From Nannocystis sp. RBIL2 (lineage in GTDB: Bacteria; Myxococcota_A; Polyangia; Nannocystales; Nannocystaceae): DNA of 64,000 bases. The stretch covers positions 5,356,151 to 5,420,150 of the forward strand of contig NZ_JAPNJW010000002.1 of assembly GCF_026626745.1 (NCBI RefSeq), given 5' to 3'. Both the position numbers and the translations under genes were made by a program. Shown here piece by piece: positions 41,808-49,995 of this stretch. Within the stretch, counting starts at the first letter, position 1. Each line of letters starts with the position of its first letter. The notes under the pieces were generated by a model, which was not told where the DNA came from, did not search any database, and saw only the letters and a list, made by a program, of their open reading frames with translations.

Positions 41808-43649
41808 CTACTTCTTCGCCGTCTTCTTCTTCGCCATCTTCTTCGATGCCGGCTTCTTCGCCGACTTCTTCGACGCCGACTTTTTCGCGGTCTTCTTCGC
41901 CGCGGTCTTCTTCGCCGCTTTCTTCGCCGCCGACTTCTTCCCGGCCTTCGCAGTCTTCTTCGCCGCCGTCTTCTTCCCGGCCTTCTTCGACGCCGACTTC
42001 TTCGACGCCGACTTCTTCGCCGCAGTCTTCTTCGCCGCCGACTTCTTCGCCGCCGACTTCTTCGCCGCCGGCTGCTTCGACGCCGACTTCTTCGCCGCCG
42101 GCTGCTTCGACGCCGACTTCTTCGCCGCAGCTCGCTTCGACGCCGACTTCTTCGCCGCAGCTCGCTTCGCGGCCTTCTTCGCGCCCTGCTTCGCAGTCGT
42201 CTTTCTGGCCGCCGTCTCCTCCGGCTCCGCCGCCTCCGACTTCTCCTCCGCAGCCGCCTCCGACGTCTCCTCCGCCGCCGTCTCCTCATCCGCCGCCTGC
42301 GCCCCCGTCTTCTCCTCCGCGCTCACGGCAGGCACGGTCACGGTGTGCAGCACGCCCGGCGGCAGCTCCTCCGCGCGCAGCTCGAGCCACGGCACCTCCT
42401 CCTCGTCGGACACCTGCGCCAGTTCGAAGCGGACGTGGTCGCTGTCGCGTTCGAACACGTAGAGGCCGTCGTCATCGATCGGGTTCGCAGTCAGCGCGGG
42501 CGGCCTGCCGGCGAACTTGTCGACCTGCTGGAGCGGCGCGCCCTCCTCGTCCAGCGCGCGCACCAGGATGAGCCGATCGAGGAAGCTCCGCAGCGTCACG
42601 CGCTTCAGGCCCTGCGCCTCGATCCAGCGCTCGACCGCGTCGGCGTCTCCGCCGTGAAACCCGTTGACGTAGGTGCCACCGAGCAGCGCCCCGCCGCGCG
42701 GCACCTCGTCGGGTCGCAGCGTGTTTGCGAACGCCTCGGACCGCGCCGCGATCGCGGTCACGCGGTTGGCGATCTCCATCGCCGCGTCGACTTCGGCGTG
42801 CTCGTCCTCGGGGATCGCCGCGAGCATCGCGTCGATGGCCGGGCTGTCGTCGCGCGCGGTGAAGAACAGGCACCGCCGCACGCTCGAATCGGGCGGCAGC
42901 TCGCGGGTCAGGAACTCGGGCACCTCGTCGAGGCGGTACACCAGCAAGGTCTCCGGGCCCCTGGCCTCCGCGGCCTTCGCCGCGGCCTGCGAGTCGATTT
43001 GCGCCCGCACGGCCTGCAGCTCGACGAAGACAGCGTCGGTCTCGGGCGGCAGGTACGACGGAGCCGCCTCCGCCGTGTACTCCTGCTCCTGCTCCGGCGC
43101 CCCGCCCGAGACGAAGTAGGCCGCGGACAGGGCGTCCTCCGTGTTGCCGAACTGGAACACGCGGCCGACGCCCGTGACCTGCCGCGCCAGCTCGAACGCC
43201 CGCTCCAGCTCGGGGTCGGGCGGAGACCCTGCGGCCTTCGACGTCCGGCGCACGAGCTGCAAGACGGCCCCGTCCGCCGTCTCGGGGGCCTCGTCGGTCG
43301 CATGAAAATAGACCTCGGAGTCCGCCCAGTCGCAGTCCCACTCGTCCTCGGCGGGGTCGAGCACATCCGCCGCGAGGAGCGAGCTGCCGCGCGCGGCGAT
43401 CGAGCGGATCACCGCGAGGAACTCCGCGAACGCCTCACCGGCGTCGACCTCGACGCGTCGCGCCGGGTACCACAGGTGGCGCCCGTCGAAGCAGCGGTAG
43501 AACTGGGCCGCGAGCTCGGGCGCCGCGCCGGGCGCGAGCCGCAGGACCACCTTGATGGTGATCATGTCGGCGTTGCCACCGGGCCAGCGGTCGAGGGTGC
43601 GGAAGTAGAAGACAGCCTTCCTGAAGTCGAACTCGTCGGGGGTCGTCAT
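41808..43649 (-). CDS. Globular protein with histone H1-like Lys/Ala C-terminal tail
   Basis: 613 residues; ATG 43649. About 450 residues form an unrecognised soluble domain (FDFRKAVFYFRTLDRWPGGNADMI, RCFDGRHLWYP..., repeated helices). An acidic Glu/Ala stretch (EETAAEETSEAAAEEKSEAAE) follows. The last ~135 residues are a repetitive basic tail of AAKKSASKK and KKTAAKK units encoded by TTCTTCGCC-type repeats (about 41815-42195). The tail resembles eukaryotic H1 and bacterial Hc1-like histones and should bind DNA or RNA. The N-terminal domain might recruit it to a specific site. In myxobacteria Lys-rich tails also occur on CarD/HMGA-like proteins. Start alternatives upstream are unlikely. Confidence 0.75.
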   Translation of the reverse strand: MTTPDEFDFRKAVFYFRTLDRWPGGNADMITIKVVLRLAPGAAPELAAQFYRCFDGRHLWYPARRVEVDAGEAFAEFLAVIRSIAARGSSLLAADVLDPAEDEWDCDWADSEVYFHATDEAPETADGAVLQLVRRTSKAAGSPPDPELERAFELARQVTGVGRVFQFGNTEDALSAAYFVSGGAPEQEQEYTAEAAPSYLPPETDAVFVELQAVRAQIDSQAAAKAAEARGPETLLVYRLDEVPEFLTRELPPDSSVRRCLFFTARDDSPAIDAMLAAIPEDEHAEVDAAMEIANRVTAIAARSEAFANTLRPDEVPRGGALLGGTYVNGFHGGDADAVERWIEAQGLKRVTLRSFLDRLILVRALDEEGAPLQQVDKFAGRPPALTANPIDDDGLYVFERDSDHVRFELAQVSDEEEVPWLELRAEELPPGVLHTVTVPAVSAEEKTGAQAADEETAAEETSEAAAEEKSEAAEPEETAARKTTAKQGAKKAAKRAAAKKSASKRAAAKKSASKQPAAKKSASKQPAAKKSAAKKSAAKKTAAKKSASKKSASKKAGKKTAAKKTAKAGKKSAAKKAAKKTAAKKTAKKSASKKSAKKPASKKMAKKKTAKK

Positions 43650-43834
43650 GGGGGTGGCAGCGGATTTAACCCGCGGGAGCGCGCGGGACAAGGCGAGAAT
43701 CCCTGGACGATCGGCGAGCACCGCAGGGGATCGCCCGACGAGGCCGGCAGAGGCCTCGCGACACTACAATTCGATGCTCGCCCCGCCGCGCCGGCGAGCG
43801 CGGATCCGCCCCCAATCATGGCATGCCTGAAAGG

Positions 43835-44743
43835 TCATGTCATCGCATTGCCGAGCCCGCCGAGGCGCTGCACCGGCACGTGCACCACGCAGCGCGAGCG
43901 TTCGAACCGCGACCCGTGCCACACGGCGGGGTCGAACAGAGTCACCACCGGCGCGAAGCGCCAGCGCAGCGCCGAGCCCGGCAGCCAGTCGCGGAAGATC
44001 CACGTCATCAGCGCGTGGATCCCCGCCATCGCTCCCTCGTAGCGGAAGCGGGCGAACCAGCCGGCCTGCATGCGCCACGGCGAGAAACCCGGCGGGGCCT
44101 TCTCGCCGTACCCGAGGCGGATGCACCGGTACTCGCGCGGCAGCCCCGTTTGATTGGTTTTAAAAAATCCCCACGGCGGTGACGCGGCCGCCAGCTCCCA
44201 CGCCGACGCCGGCGGCGCGACCGTGTAGAGCCGGCGCCACGCCTCGGCGATCGCCGCGTCGTCGAACCGCGCCGCCACCACCGTCACCGCGGAGGACAGC
44301 GGCCCGAAGCGCACGATCTCCGGCGCCCCCACGAGCCCCTCCGGGCGCCCTTGCAAGGCCCCCTGCGGCCGCGGGGCGGCCCCTCTCGGCCCGCGCGGGC
44401 GGCCACGCATCGCGCTCGGCGGCACCCCGAACGCGCGCACGAAGGCGCGGCGGAACGCCTCGTGCGACGCGTACCCGGCCTCCTCGGCCACGACCTCCAG
44501 CGCCTTGCCCGGCGCGGACGCCAGCTCGTGCGCCGCCCGCTCGAGCCGCAGCGTCCGCAGCCAGCGCAGCGGCGGCTGCCCGACCACGGTCTGGAACGCG
44601 CGGGCGAAGTGCGACGGATCATAGCCGACGCGTCCCGCCATCGCCTCGACCGTCCACGGCTCGTCGGGCGCGTCTTGCAGCTCGAGCAGCAGCACCGCCA
44701 GGGCCGCCCGCGCCTCCGGCCCGACCGCGTACCCCCGGCTCAT
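43835..44743 (-). CDS. AraC-family regulator with effector-binding domain
   Basis: 302 residues. The DNA-binding half is first: MAGRVGYDPSHFARAFQTVVGQPPLRWLRTLRLERAAHEL and EEAGYASHEAFRRAFVRAFGVPPSAMR, the two HTH motifs. A GyrI-like/effector-binding domain follows (from ~140, with WGFFKTNQTGLPREYRCIRLGYGEKAPPGF). ATG 44743 has GGAG upstream. The last codons, NAMT*, and the TGA itself come from a CATG-family repeat (43821-43840). It is divergent from the small lipoprotein gene (102 bp between starts), which it may regulate. Confidence 0.85.
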   Translation of the reverse strand: MSRGYAVGPEARAALAVLLLELQDAPDEPWTVEAMAGRVGYDPSHFARAFQTVVGQPPLRWLRTLRLERAAHELASAPGKALEVVAEEAGYASHEAFRRAFVRAFGVPPSAMRGRPRGPRGAAPRPQGALQGRPEGLVGAPEIVRFGPLSSAVTVVAARFDDAAIAEAWRRLYTVAPPASAWELAAASPPWGFFKTNQTGLPREYRCIRLGYGEKAPPGFSPWRMQAGWFARFRYEGAMAGIHALMTWIFRDWLPGSALRWRFAPVVTLFDPAVWHGSRFERSRCVVHVPVQRLGGLGNAMT

Positions 44744-44844
44744 CCTGCGTCTCCCGTCATTCCCAGGACCGGTAGGGGTCGCGCCGCCGATCGACGATAC
44801 AACCCTCGCGACGCGGCCCCCGCCGCGCGACCGAGGAGTCGTCC

Positions 44845-45408
44845 ATGCCGTCCGATTACGTCCACAGGGCCGCGTTCGTCGCGTTGGCCGTCGCCGCGTT
44901 CGCCTGCAAGCACCCCGAGCAATCGACCCCGCCTCCTGCCGTCGCCGCAACATACTACGTCGGCACCACCGCCACCACGTCGCCCGACGGCGCGCAGCCC
45001 TACGGCCCGCCGAAGACCATCGCAGTGCGCCGCACAGTCGACCCCGCGCAGGGCAGCATCGAGGAGCTCGTCGTCCACCCCGGCGAGCAGTTCTTCACCG
45101 AGCTGCGGCGACGTCCTGGCGACGCCGCGGTGTTCACGACCACCGACCGCGCCGGCAGCTTCGCCGGCACGGTCAGCTTCACCGGCCCCGAGTGGGCCTG
45201 GACCGCGTGGACCTACGACATCGCCATGAGCGACGGCTCCGGCAAGCTGCAGGGCAGCGGCCGCCTCGGCGCCCGCACCCTCGATACCGACAAGCTGTTC
45301 GTCGGCCCCGACGGCCAGCCGCGCGCGCGGATCGTCGAGCACCTCGAGCAGGTCGACGAGCCCACCTACGCGAGCACCCGCGACCAGCTCCTGGCCTCCG
45401 CGACCTGA
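44845..45408 (+). CDS. Small lipoprotein, divergent from AraC regulator
   Basis: 187 residues. MPSDYVHRAAFVALAVAAFAC gives a lipobox FAC at the end of a short signal. The body is beta-rich (YYVGTTATTSPDGAQPYGPPKTIAVRRTVDPAQGSIEELVVHPG; GTVSFTGPEWAWTAWTYDIAMSDG), perhaps a lipocalin-like fold. GAGGAG six bases before the start. Unknown function; probably controlled by the AraC protein. Confidence 0.7.
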   Translation: MPSDYVHRAAFVALAVAAFACKHPEQSTPPPAVAATYYVGTTATTSPDGAQPYGPPKTIAVRRTVDPAQGSIEELVVHPGEQFFTELRRRPGDAAVFTTTDRAGSFAGTVSFTGPEWAWTAWTYDIAMSDGSGKLQGSGRLGARTLDTDKLFVGPDGQPRARIVEHLEQVDEPTYASTRDQLLASAT

Positions 45409-45439
45409 CCTCGACGGCGGCTCCTGGGCAGAATGATGC

Positions 45440-46267
45440 TCACACTCGGGCCATTCGCCGCTGCCACCATTCCGGCCACGGCAGCAGCACGACGAGGACC
45501 AGCACGATCATCGGCCGGAAGTCGATGTGCAGCACCTGGTCGATACCCACGTGCAGCGCCACCAGGCCGGCCGCCAGCCACGGCCGGACGCGCGGCAACG
45601 GCACCAGCAGGACGGTCGCCAGCTCGAGCCCCAGCGCCACGGTCGCCAGCCCCGCGGCGACCCGCGGATCGGCGATCGCCCACGCCCGCACCATGCTGTC
45701 GGGATCGCCGAGGCGCCACAGCCACAGCTGCAGCGCAGTCCCGTCGGCCCAGCGCCCCCCGGACGTCAGCACCTTATTAAAACCAGCGCCGGCGTAGAAG
45801 CACGTCAGCACGAACACCGCCCCCTCGCGGACCCACCGCGGCGCCTGCCCCGGCTCCGTGCGCGCGTGCTCGCCGGCGACCAGCACCACCAGCAGCCACA
45901 GCGGCGGCACGAACTTGTGGCGGAACCACGGCAGGTTCTCCCAGTACAGCGAGCCGAGGGTCAGCATCCCCAGGGCCGTCGCCCAGGCCGCGATCAGCCT
46001 GATCGTTCGTGCATGTCCCAAAAGCCATGTCGCCGCCCCGCCCCACAGCAGCGCGCGTCCCAGCCACAGCAGCGCCGGCGACGACCACCACCCCGTCGGC
46101 ACCACCAGCCCCGCGACCGACACCGTCGCGTCCTTGGCCAGCGAGGTCCAGCGCAGGTCGACCTCGAGCGACAGCCACAGCGCCGCCGCGATCGTCGCCG
46201 CGCGCAGGCCGGCGGCGAACAGCGCCGGCTCGCGCTCGAACAGTCTCGCCCAGGGCCCGCCCCGCAC
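45440..46267 (-). CDS. HTTM/DoxX-like integral membrane protein
   Basis: About 275 residues from GTG 46267 (start uncertain; an upstream ATG would add 119 residues of improbable sequence). Eight hydrophobic segments: ALFAAGLRAATIAAALWLSL, PALLWLGRALLWGGAATWLL, WATALGMLTLGSLYW..., ending VLVLVVLLPWPEWWQRRMARV. The FRHKFVPPLWLLVVLVAGEH segment and several paired aromatic/charged residues recall HTTM (vitamin K-dependent carboxylase-like) proteins. A direct repeat of CATGTC (46012-46030) lies in frame. It is divergent from the cysteine protease gene. Confidence 0.65.
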   Translation of the reverse strand: MRGGPWARLFEREPALFAAGLRAATIAAALWLSLEVDLRWTSLAKDATVSVAGLVVPTGWWSSPALLWLGRALLWGGAATWLLGHARTIRLIAAWATALGMLTLGSLYWENLPWFRHKFVPPLWLLVVLVAGEHARTEPGQAPRWVREGAVFVLTCFYAGAGFNKVLTSGGRWADGTALQLWLWRLGDPDSMVRAWAIADPRVAAGLATVALGLELATVLLVPLPRVRPWLAAGLVALHVGIDQVLHIDFRPMIVLVLVVLLPWPEWWQRRMARV

Positions 46268-46478
46268 GCGCGCAGCGTAACCGACCTCGCGCCCGGCGCG
46301 GAAGCGACCTCCGCAACCGCGAATCTCTTCCGCGCGCGACCGCCCGAGGACCGACGCGCGACACCGTCTGAACACGGTCCCCGGCGCGTCCGCGCATCCT
46401 CGCGATTGTGTCGTCTCGGAACGACGACAGATCGCGCAAACCTCGGGACCCTCCATTCGTGGTAAAAACCGTCGCACG

Positions 46479-48332
46479 ATGACAGGGCCTGGCAATGACG
46501 TGATCCTCGCGATCGAGGCGCCGAGCGCTCGTTTTTTCCAAGTGGACGGCCGGCCCGTATGGCCCGTGTGCAGCGCGAGGGAGCGAGACAGCCTGGAGCG
46601 GATGGTCTCGACCCTCGGCGGCACCGTCGTGTTCGTCGACCACGCCGACGAGGCGGTATTGAGCGGACCTGAGCTCGTCGTCGGCCTCGGCGTCGACGCA
46701 TTCGAGCACGCGCGGCTCTACGCCCACCTGACCGGCCGCGCCTGCGAATTCGTCGAGGACCTCGAGCGCCTCGGCGCATTCCCCGACGCCGTCGTCGTCG
46801 TCACCACCTACGCCTTCGTCGACGAGAGGCTGCTCGACCAGCTCTACGATCGCTACCCTTTGACCTCCGCGCCCGGCCTGATCTTCAGCTACGACGACGC
46901 CGACCTCTCGCTGCAGGTGCTGACGCGTTCCGCCGCGCGTCACTGCAGCCACCGACACTTCGATCATCGACGCGTCGACATCAACACCAACATCGAATTC
47001 GGCGCCCACATGGCGCCCGAATTCTCGATCGTCGGCGCCCAGGCCACGCCCGCCGAGTTTCGCCGGGCCCTGGCGAGCGGCGCCGGCCTGCTCACGCTCT
47101 ACAGCCACTCCGACGGCATCGACGCCTACCTGCGCGACGGCCTCGTGCTCTGTCCCATGGAGGGCGCCGACCTCGGCGTCCAGCCCGCGCCGAGCTGCGT
47201 GGTCACCGGCTACTGCCAGCGCTGCAGCCGGCCGATGTCCGAGGTGCTCGGCACCGAGGCCCTTTTGCATCCGCGGGTCGTCAAGGCCCACGTCCTCGTC
47301 TATTGCGTGTGCTGGGGCCTCTACCCGTCGCAGCACATGTACTCGCCCGCCTACGCGCTGTCGCGCCGATTGCTCGAGAGCTTCACCGTCGGCGCGCTGG
47401 TGACGAGCTGGGAGATCAACATCCAGCGCCTCCCGCTCACCGCCCGGTTGTTCCACGACGTCGCGCGCGGCCTGCCGCTCGGCGAGGCGCTGGCGCGCCA
47501 CCTGTCGTCGCCGGAGGCCCGCGGCAACTACCACAAGCTGTGCCTGATCGGTGACCCGGCAGTCCGCCTCGAGCCCCTCGACGTGCCCGATCCGCTCGCG
47601 GGGGTGCAAGCGTTCCAGAAGCCGCCGACGCCGTCGCCACGCTGCTTCGCCGGGCTCACCCTGCTGCGCCTGATGATCCTCCGCGGCCACTCCAGCGAAG
47701 GTCGCCCCGACGTCGCCGCCAGGGTCACGGCGAGCGCCGCCGAGTACGAGGCGATGCGGGTCGAGGGCCGGCGCCACGACGCCGCGCTCGTCGATCGCTT
47801 TCGCAGCGACATGCTCGACTGGCTGACGAGTCAGGACACCATGCTGTCCAAGAACTGGGGCCGGTTCGTCGAAACCATCGAGGTCCTGCCCGACAAGACG
47901 CCGTGCTCCGCGTGCGGCCGGCGGACCGTCGCGCGGACGTTCGTCCTGCGCATCGCCGGCTCCGTGCCGCGGCGTGAGACGGTGTGCCCGAGCTGCGGGT
48001 CGGTGCAGGACATGGCGATCGATCACACTCTTTCAATGTCGGTCACACCGGACGGGTGGATGCACCTGCACGGATCTCCGCCCCGCTCGGGGTGGCTCGC
48101 CCGCGTCACCATCGAGCGCTTCTTCACCCGCGAGACCCTCCACTGGGACTGGCCGGCCGCCGCGTCGGGCGAGCCGGTGCAGTCGTTCCAGGTGCCCGAG
48201 CCGTGGCCGCACGTGCCGTTCCGGCTGTCTCTGATCATCGTCCACGGCGACAGCGAGTTCACCGTGCTCGGCTGCCTCTACCGGGGCACCCTCGCGCCCG
48301 AGCCCGACGCAGTCGATTCGACCTCCGCCTGA
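46479..48332 (+). CDS. Clan CD (CHAT/C25-like) cysteine protease with zinc ribbon
   Basis: 617 residues. The catalytic dyad is visible in order: His210 in LYSHSDG, then Cys276/Cys278 in HVLVYCVCWGL, with SFTVGALVTSWEI and LCLIGDPAVRL downstream as in gingipain/CHAT-type proteases. CQRC (246-249) lies between them. CSACGRR...CPSCGS (~478-505) is a zinc ribbon. No signal peptide. Such proteases process RiPP leader peptides, as well as cell-death and toxin substrates. Its location 1 kb from a Nif11-type precursor suggests leader cleavage, though it may belong to a separate caspase-like system. Convergent with the M28 gene, 16 bp apart. Confidence 0.7.
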   Translation: MTGPGNDVILAIEAPSARFFQVDGRPVWPVCSARERDSLERMVSTLGGTVVFVDHADEAVLSGPELVVGLGVDAFEHARLYAHLTGRACEFVEDLERLGAFPDAVVVVTTYAFVDERLLDQLYDRYPLTSAPGLIFSYDDADLSLQVLTRSAARHCSHRHFDHRRVDINTNIEFGAHMAPEFSIVGAQATPAEFRRALASGAGLLTLYSHSDGIDAYLRDGLVLCPMEGADLGVQPAPSCVVTGYCQRCSRPMSEVLGTEALLHPRVVKAHVLVYCVCWGLYPSQHMYSPAYALSRRLLESFTVGALVTSWEINIQRLPLTARLFHDVARGLPLGEALARHLSSPEARGNYHKLCLIGDPAVRLEPLDVPDPLAGVQAFQKPPTPSPRCFAGLTLLRLMILRGHSSEGRPDVAARVTASAAEYEAMRVEGRRHDAALVDRFRSDMLDWLTSQDTMLSKNWGRFVETIEVLPDKTPCSACGRRTVARTFVLRIAGSVPRRETVCPSCGSVQDMAIDHTLSMSVTPDGWMHLHGSPPRSGWLARVTIERFFTRETLHWDWPAAASGEPVQSFQVPEPWPHVPFRLSLIIVHGDSEFTVLGCLYRGTLAPEPDAVDSTSA

Positions 48333-48348
48333 GTCGAACCACGACCTC

Positions 48349-49242
48349 TCATTCCGCGCGCGCGCCGACGAGGCGGCCGATGCCGGTCACCAGGCCGCGG
48401 CTGACAGTCTCGAGGAATTCGTAGTCGAGGGTGTCGGGCGAGTCGGACGGCTCGTGATAATGCGGATTGCGCAGACCGGCGGTGTCGGTGACCAGCACGG
48501 CCGGATAGCCGAGCTCCCAGAACGGCACGTGATCGCTGCGGCACGACGTCGGGATCCACTCACCCTTGAACCCCGTGGGCAGCGCGAACGTCCGCGCCTC
48601 CGCGGCTCGCAGCCCGCGCGCGAGGGTGTAGGTCGAGCGCAGGCCGCGGAGATTATAAAGAAGCCCGATGAAGTCGCCGCGATCGGGCAGCACCTTGCCG
48701 AGGTTGCCGGGGTACTGCTGGCTGCCCGGCGCGTGGCTGCAGTAGCCCACCATCTCGAGCGACATCATCAGGCGGATCGGCTGCCGGGCCCACTTGCACT
48801 GCGCTGCGTGATAGCGGCTGCCCTGAAACCCGACCTCCTCGAGATCGAAGGCGACCAGGCGCAGATCGTGGCGCCGGCGCAGCGGCGCCAGGCAGCGACC
48901 GATCTCCAGCAGCGCCGCCAGGGCCGAGCCGTTGTCGTCGGCGCCGGGCGAGTCGGGGACCGAATCGTAGTGGGCCCCGACCACCACCAGCTCGCGCTCG
49001 CCGTCGTCGCCGTCGCCCGGCAGATCGACGACGAGATTCTCGTGGACGACCCGACCGCGCAGGAACGGCTCGACGCGCAGCGCCCCGCCGATCGCCGACA
49101 GCCGCTCGAGCAGCCGCTGCTTCACGCGGGCGTGCCCTTTCGGGTTGGCGCGGGGGCACCGAGGCTCCGCGACCGCCTCCACGTGGGCCCGCAGGCGCGC
49201 GCGCTCCGGCTGAACTGAGGTCGACTGCTTCGCGGCGTACAT
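48349..49242 (-). CDS. M28-family zinc aminopeptidase
   Basis: 297 residues from ATG 49242. The metal ligands are in place: HYDSV (His), PGADDNGS (Asp), DLEEVGFQG (Glu-Glu), SLEMVGY, and SDHVPFWELGYPAV with the last His. The fold is that of Vibrio/Streptomyces aminopeptidases, cleaving N-terminal residues. No clear secretion signal is seen, so it may act in the cytoplasm, fitting a role in trimming a leader or the modified core peptide. It lies just downstream of precursor 1, behind two hairpins. Confidence 0.85.
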   Translation of the reverse strand: MYAAKQSTSVQPERARLRAHVEAVAEPRCPRANPKGHARVKQRLLERLSAIGGALRVEPFLRGRVVHENLVVDLPGDGDDGERELVVVGAHYDSVPDSPGADDNGSALAALLEIGRCLAPLRRRHDLRLVAFDLEEVGFQGSRYHAAQCKWARQPIRLMMSLEMVGYCSHAPGSQQYPGNLGKVLPDRGDFIGLLYNLRGLRSTYTLARGLRAAEARTFALPTGFKGEWIPTSCRSDHVPFWELGYPAVLVTDTAGLRNPHYHEPSDSPDTLDYEFLETVSRGLVTGIGRLVGARAE

Positions 49243-49281
49243 CGGCTCAGCGTACCGCGGGTGCCCTGATAAGTCCAAAGG

Positions 49282-49327
49282 GAGCGGCGAAGAGACTCCG
49301 CCGCTCGTTCCTCGCTATTCAGCGAGG
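49282..49327 (-). terminator. Two hairpins after precursor 1
   Basis: GAGCGGCG/CGCCGCTC (49282-49306) and CCTCGCT-ATTC-AGCGAGG (49310-49327) are perfect stems lying between precursor 1 and the M28 gene. The first is a stable GC stem without a T-run, so it may be an attenuator or a processing site that keeps precursor transcript abundant. Confidence 0.55.
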
Positions 49328-49353
49328 ATCATGGTCCTGTGACGGACCCGCTG

Positions 49354-49587
49354 CTACCAGCAAACGGGCTCGCCGAGGAACAGGCTGCGGATGGCCCACT
49401 CGGGCAGGCCATGCTTGCGCAGTTCTGCCGTCGCGATCGACCGCGCGTTGGCGGCCAGGGTGTTCTCGTCGTCACCCAGGCCGGCGTCCTGCGCGTGCTT
49501 GAGCAGCTCGTCGCTGTTCTTGGCATTGCGCAGCTTGTTGTGCAGGTCCTTGGAGCCCGCGGCCTTGTTGAAAATGCTGTCGCTCAT
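49354..49587 (-). CDS. Nif11-type RiPP precursor peptide 1
   Basis: 77 residues starting at ATG 49587, seven bases after AAGGA (49599-49595). A helical leader (MSDSIFNKAAGSKDLHNKLRNAKNSDELLKHAQDAGLG) follows the Nif11 pattern of L..A....ELL..A...G. There is no GG cleavage site. The C-terminus LPEWAIRSLFLGEPVCW is almost the same as that of precursor 2 (LPHWAVDSMFLGESVCW), and both end in Cys-Trp-stop. It is followed by hairpins and the M28 peptidase. The family of Nif11 leaders is well known; the FLGE..VCW core has no match that I know of. The first ATG (49590) is also possible. Confidence 0.8.
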   Translation of the reverse strand: MSDSIFNKAAGSKDLHNKLRNAKNSDELLKHAQDAGLGDDENTLAANARSIATAELRKHGLPEWAIRSLFLGEPVCW

Positions 49588-49641
49588 CATTTCATCCTTG
49601 GTTACTGGGACGTAGGCCGACACTTGCGCCCTACTCTATGA

Positions 49642-49671
49642 ATCTTGCTGCAGTCGTATCGCGACTGTCAA
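49642..49671 (-). promoter_or_regulatory. Candidate promoter and operator of precursor 1
   Basis: On the minus strand TTGACA (49671-49666) is followed after 18 bases by CAAGAT (49647-49642), a reasonable -35/-10 pair; the leader would be about 48 nt. CAGTCG-N5-CGACTG (49651-49667) overlaps the spacer as an inverted repeat, and a second, CGAACG-A-CGTTCG (49677-49689), lies just upstream. These suggest regulation by a dimeric regulator. The rest of 49690-49995 holds no gene. Confidence 0.4.
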
Positions 49672-49854
49672 TCATACGAACGACGTTCGACAATGGGGGC
49701 TCTCGGAGACGCCGGACCGCGGGCCGGACACACGAATTAGCACGTGCATTCGCGCGAGCGCGAGCGCGGCCACGCCGACGCGACGCGCCGGAGTCAGCCG
49801 TGTTCGCCTGCGCAGTTTCGGCGCCTCTGCACCCTCTACAGGGGCTTCTTCGCC

Positions 49855-49867
49855 ACAATCGCCATTC
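49855..49867 (-). promoter_or_regulatory. 13-bp element shared upstream of both precursors
   Basis: GAATGGCGATTGT on the minus strand, 268 bp upstream of precursor 1. The identical 13 bases lie 248 bp upstream of precursor 2 (51808-51820). The surrounding sequence is otherwise weakly similar (CTCTTC/CTTCTTC to one side). It could be an upstream activator site. Confidence 0.35.
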
Positions 49868-49995
49868 CGGAACAGTCGCGCCCGCCGCCGACGTTCCGTT
49901 GAACCAATGACGATATCGGCCCGGAGCAAGACGGGCCGTCATTTTATTGATGAAAGCGATGATTCACGCTCGCGGACGGACGGCGGAGGGACCTC

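Noticed and set aside
41815..42195. Regular short repeats resembling a CRISPR array
   Set aside because: These are in-frame codon repeats for a Lys/Ala tail, without spacers.
41578..42462. 294-codon plus-strand frame starting MKKVGQKEPVRKGIAELVDAG
   Set aside because: Most of it is the antisense of the Lys/Ala tail repeats (TTCTTCGCC). A short broken gene at the beginning cannot be excluded.
48320..48350. tRNA-like GTCGAACC string
   Set aside because: No cloverleaf could be built around it; no tRNA or rRNA genes were found in the window.
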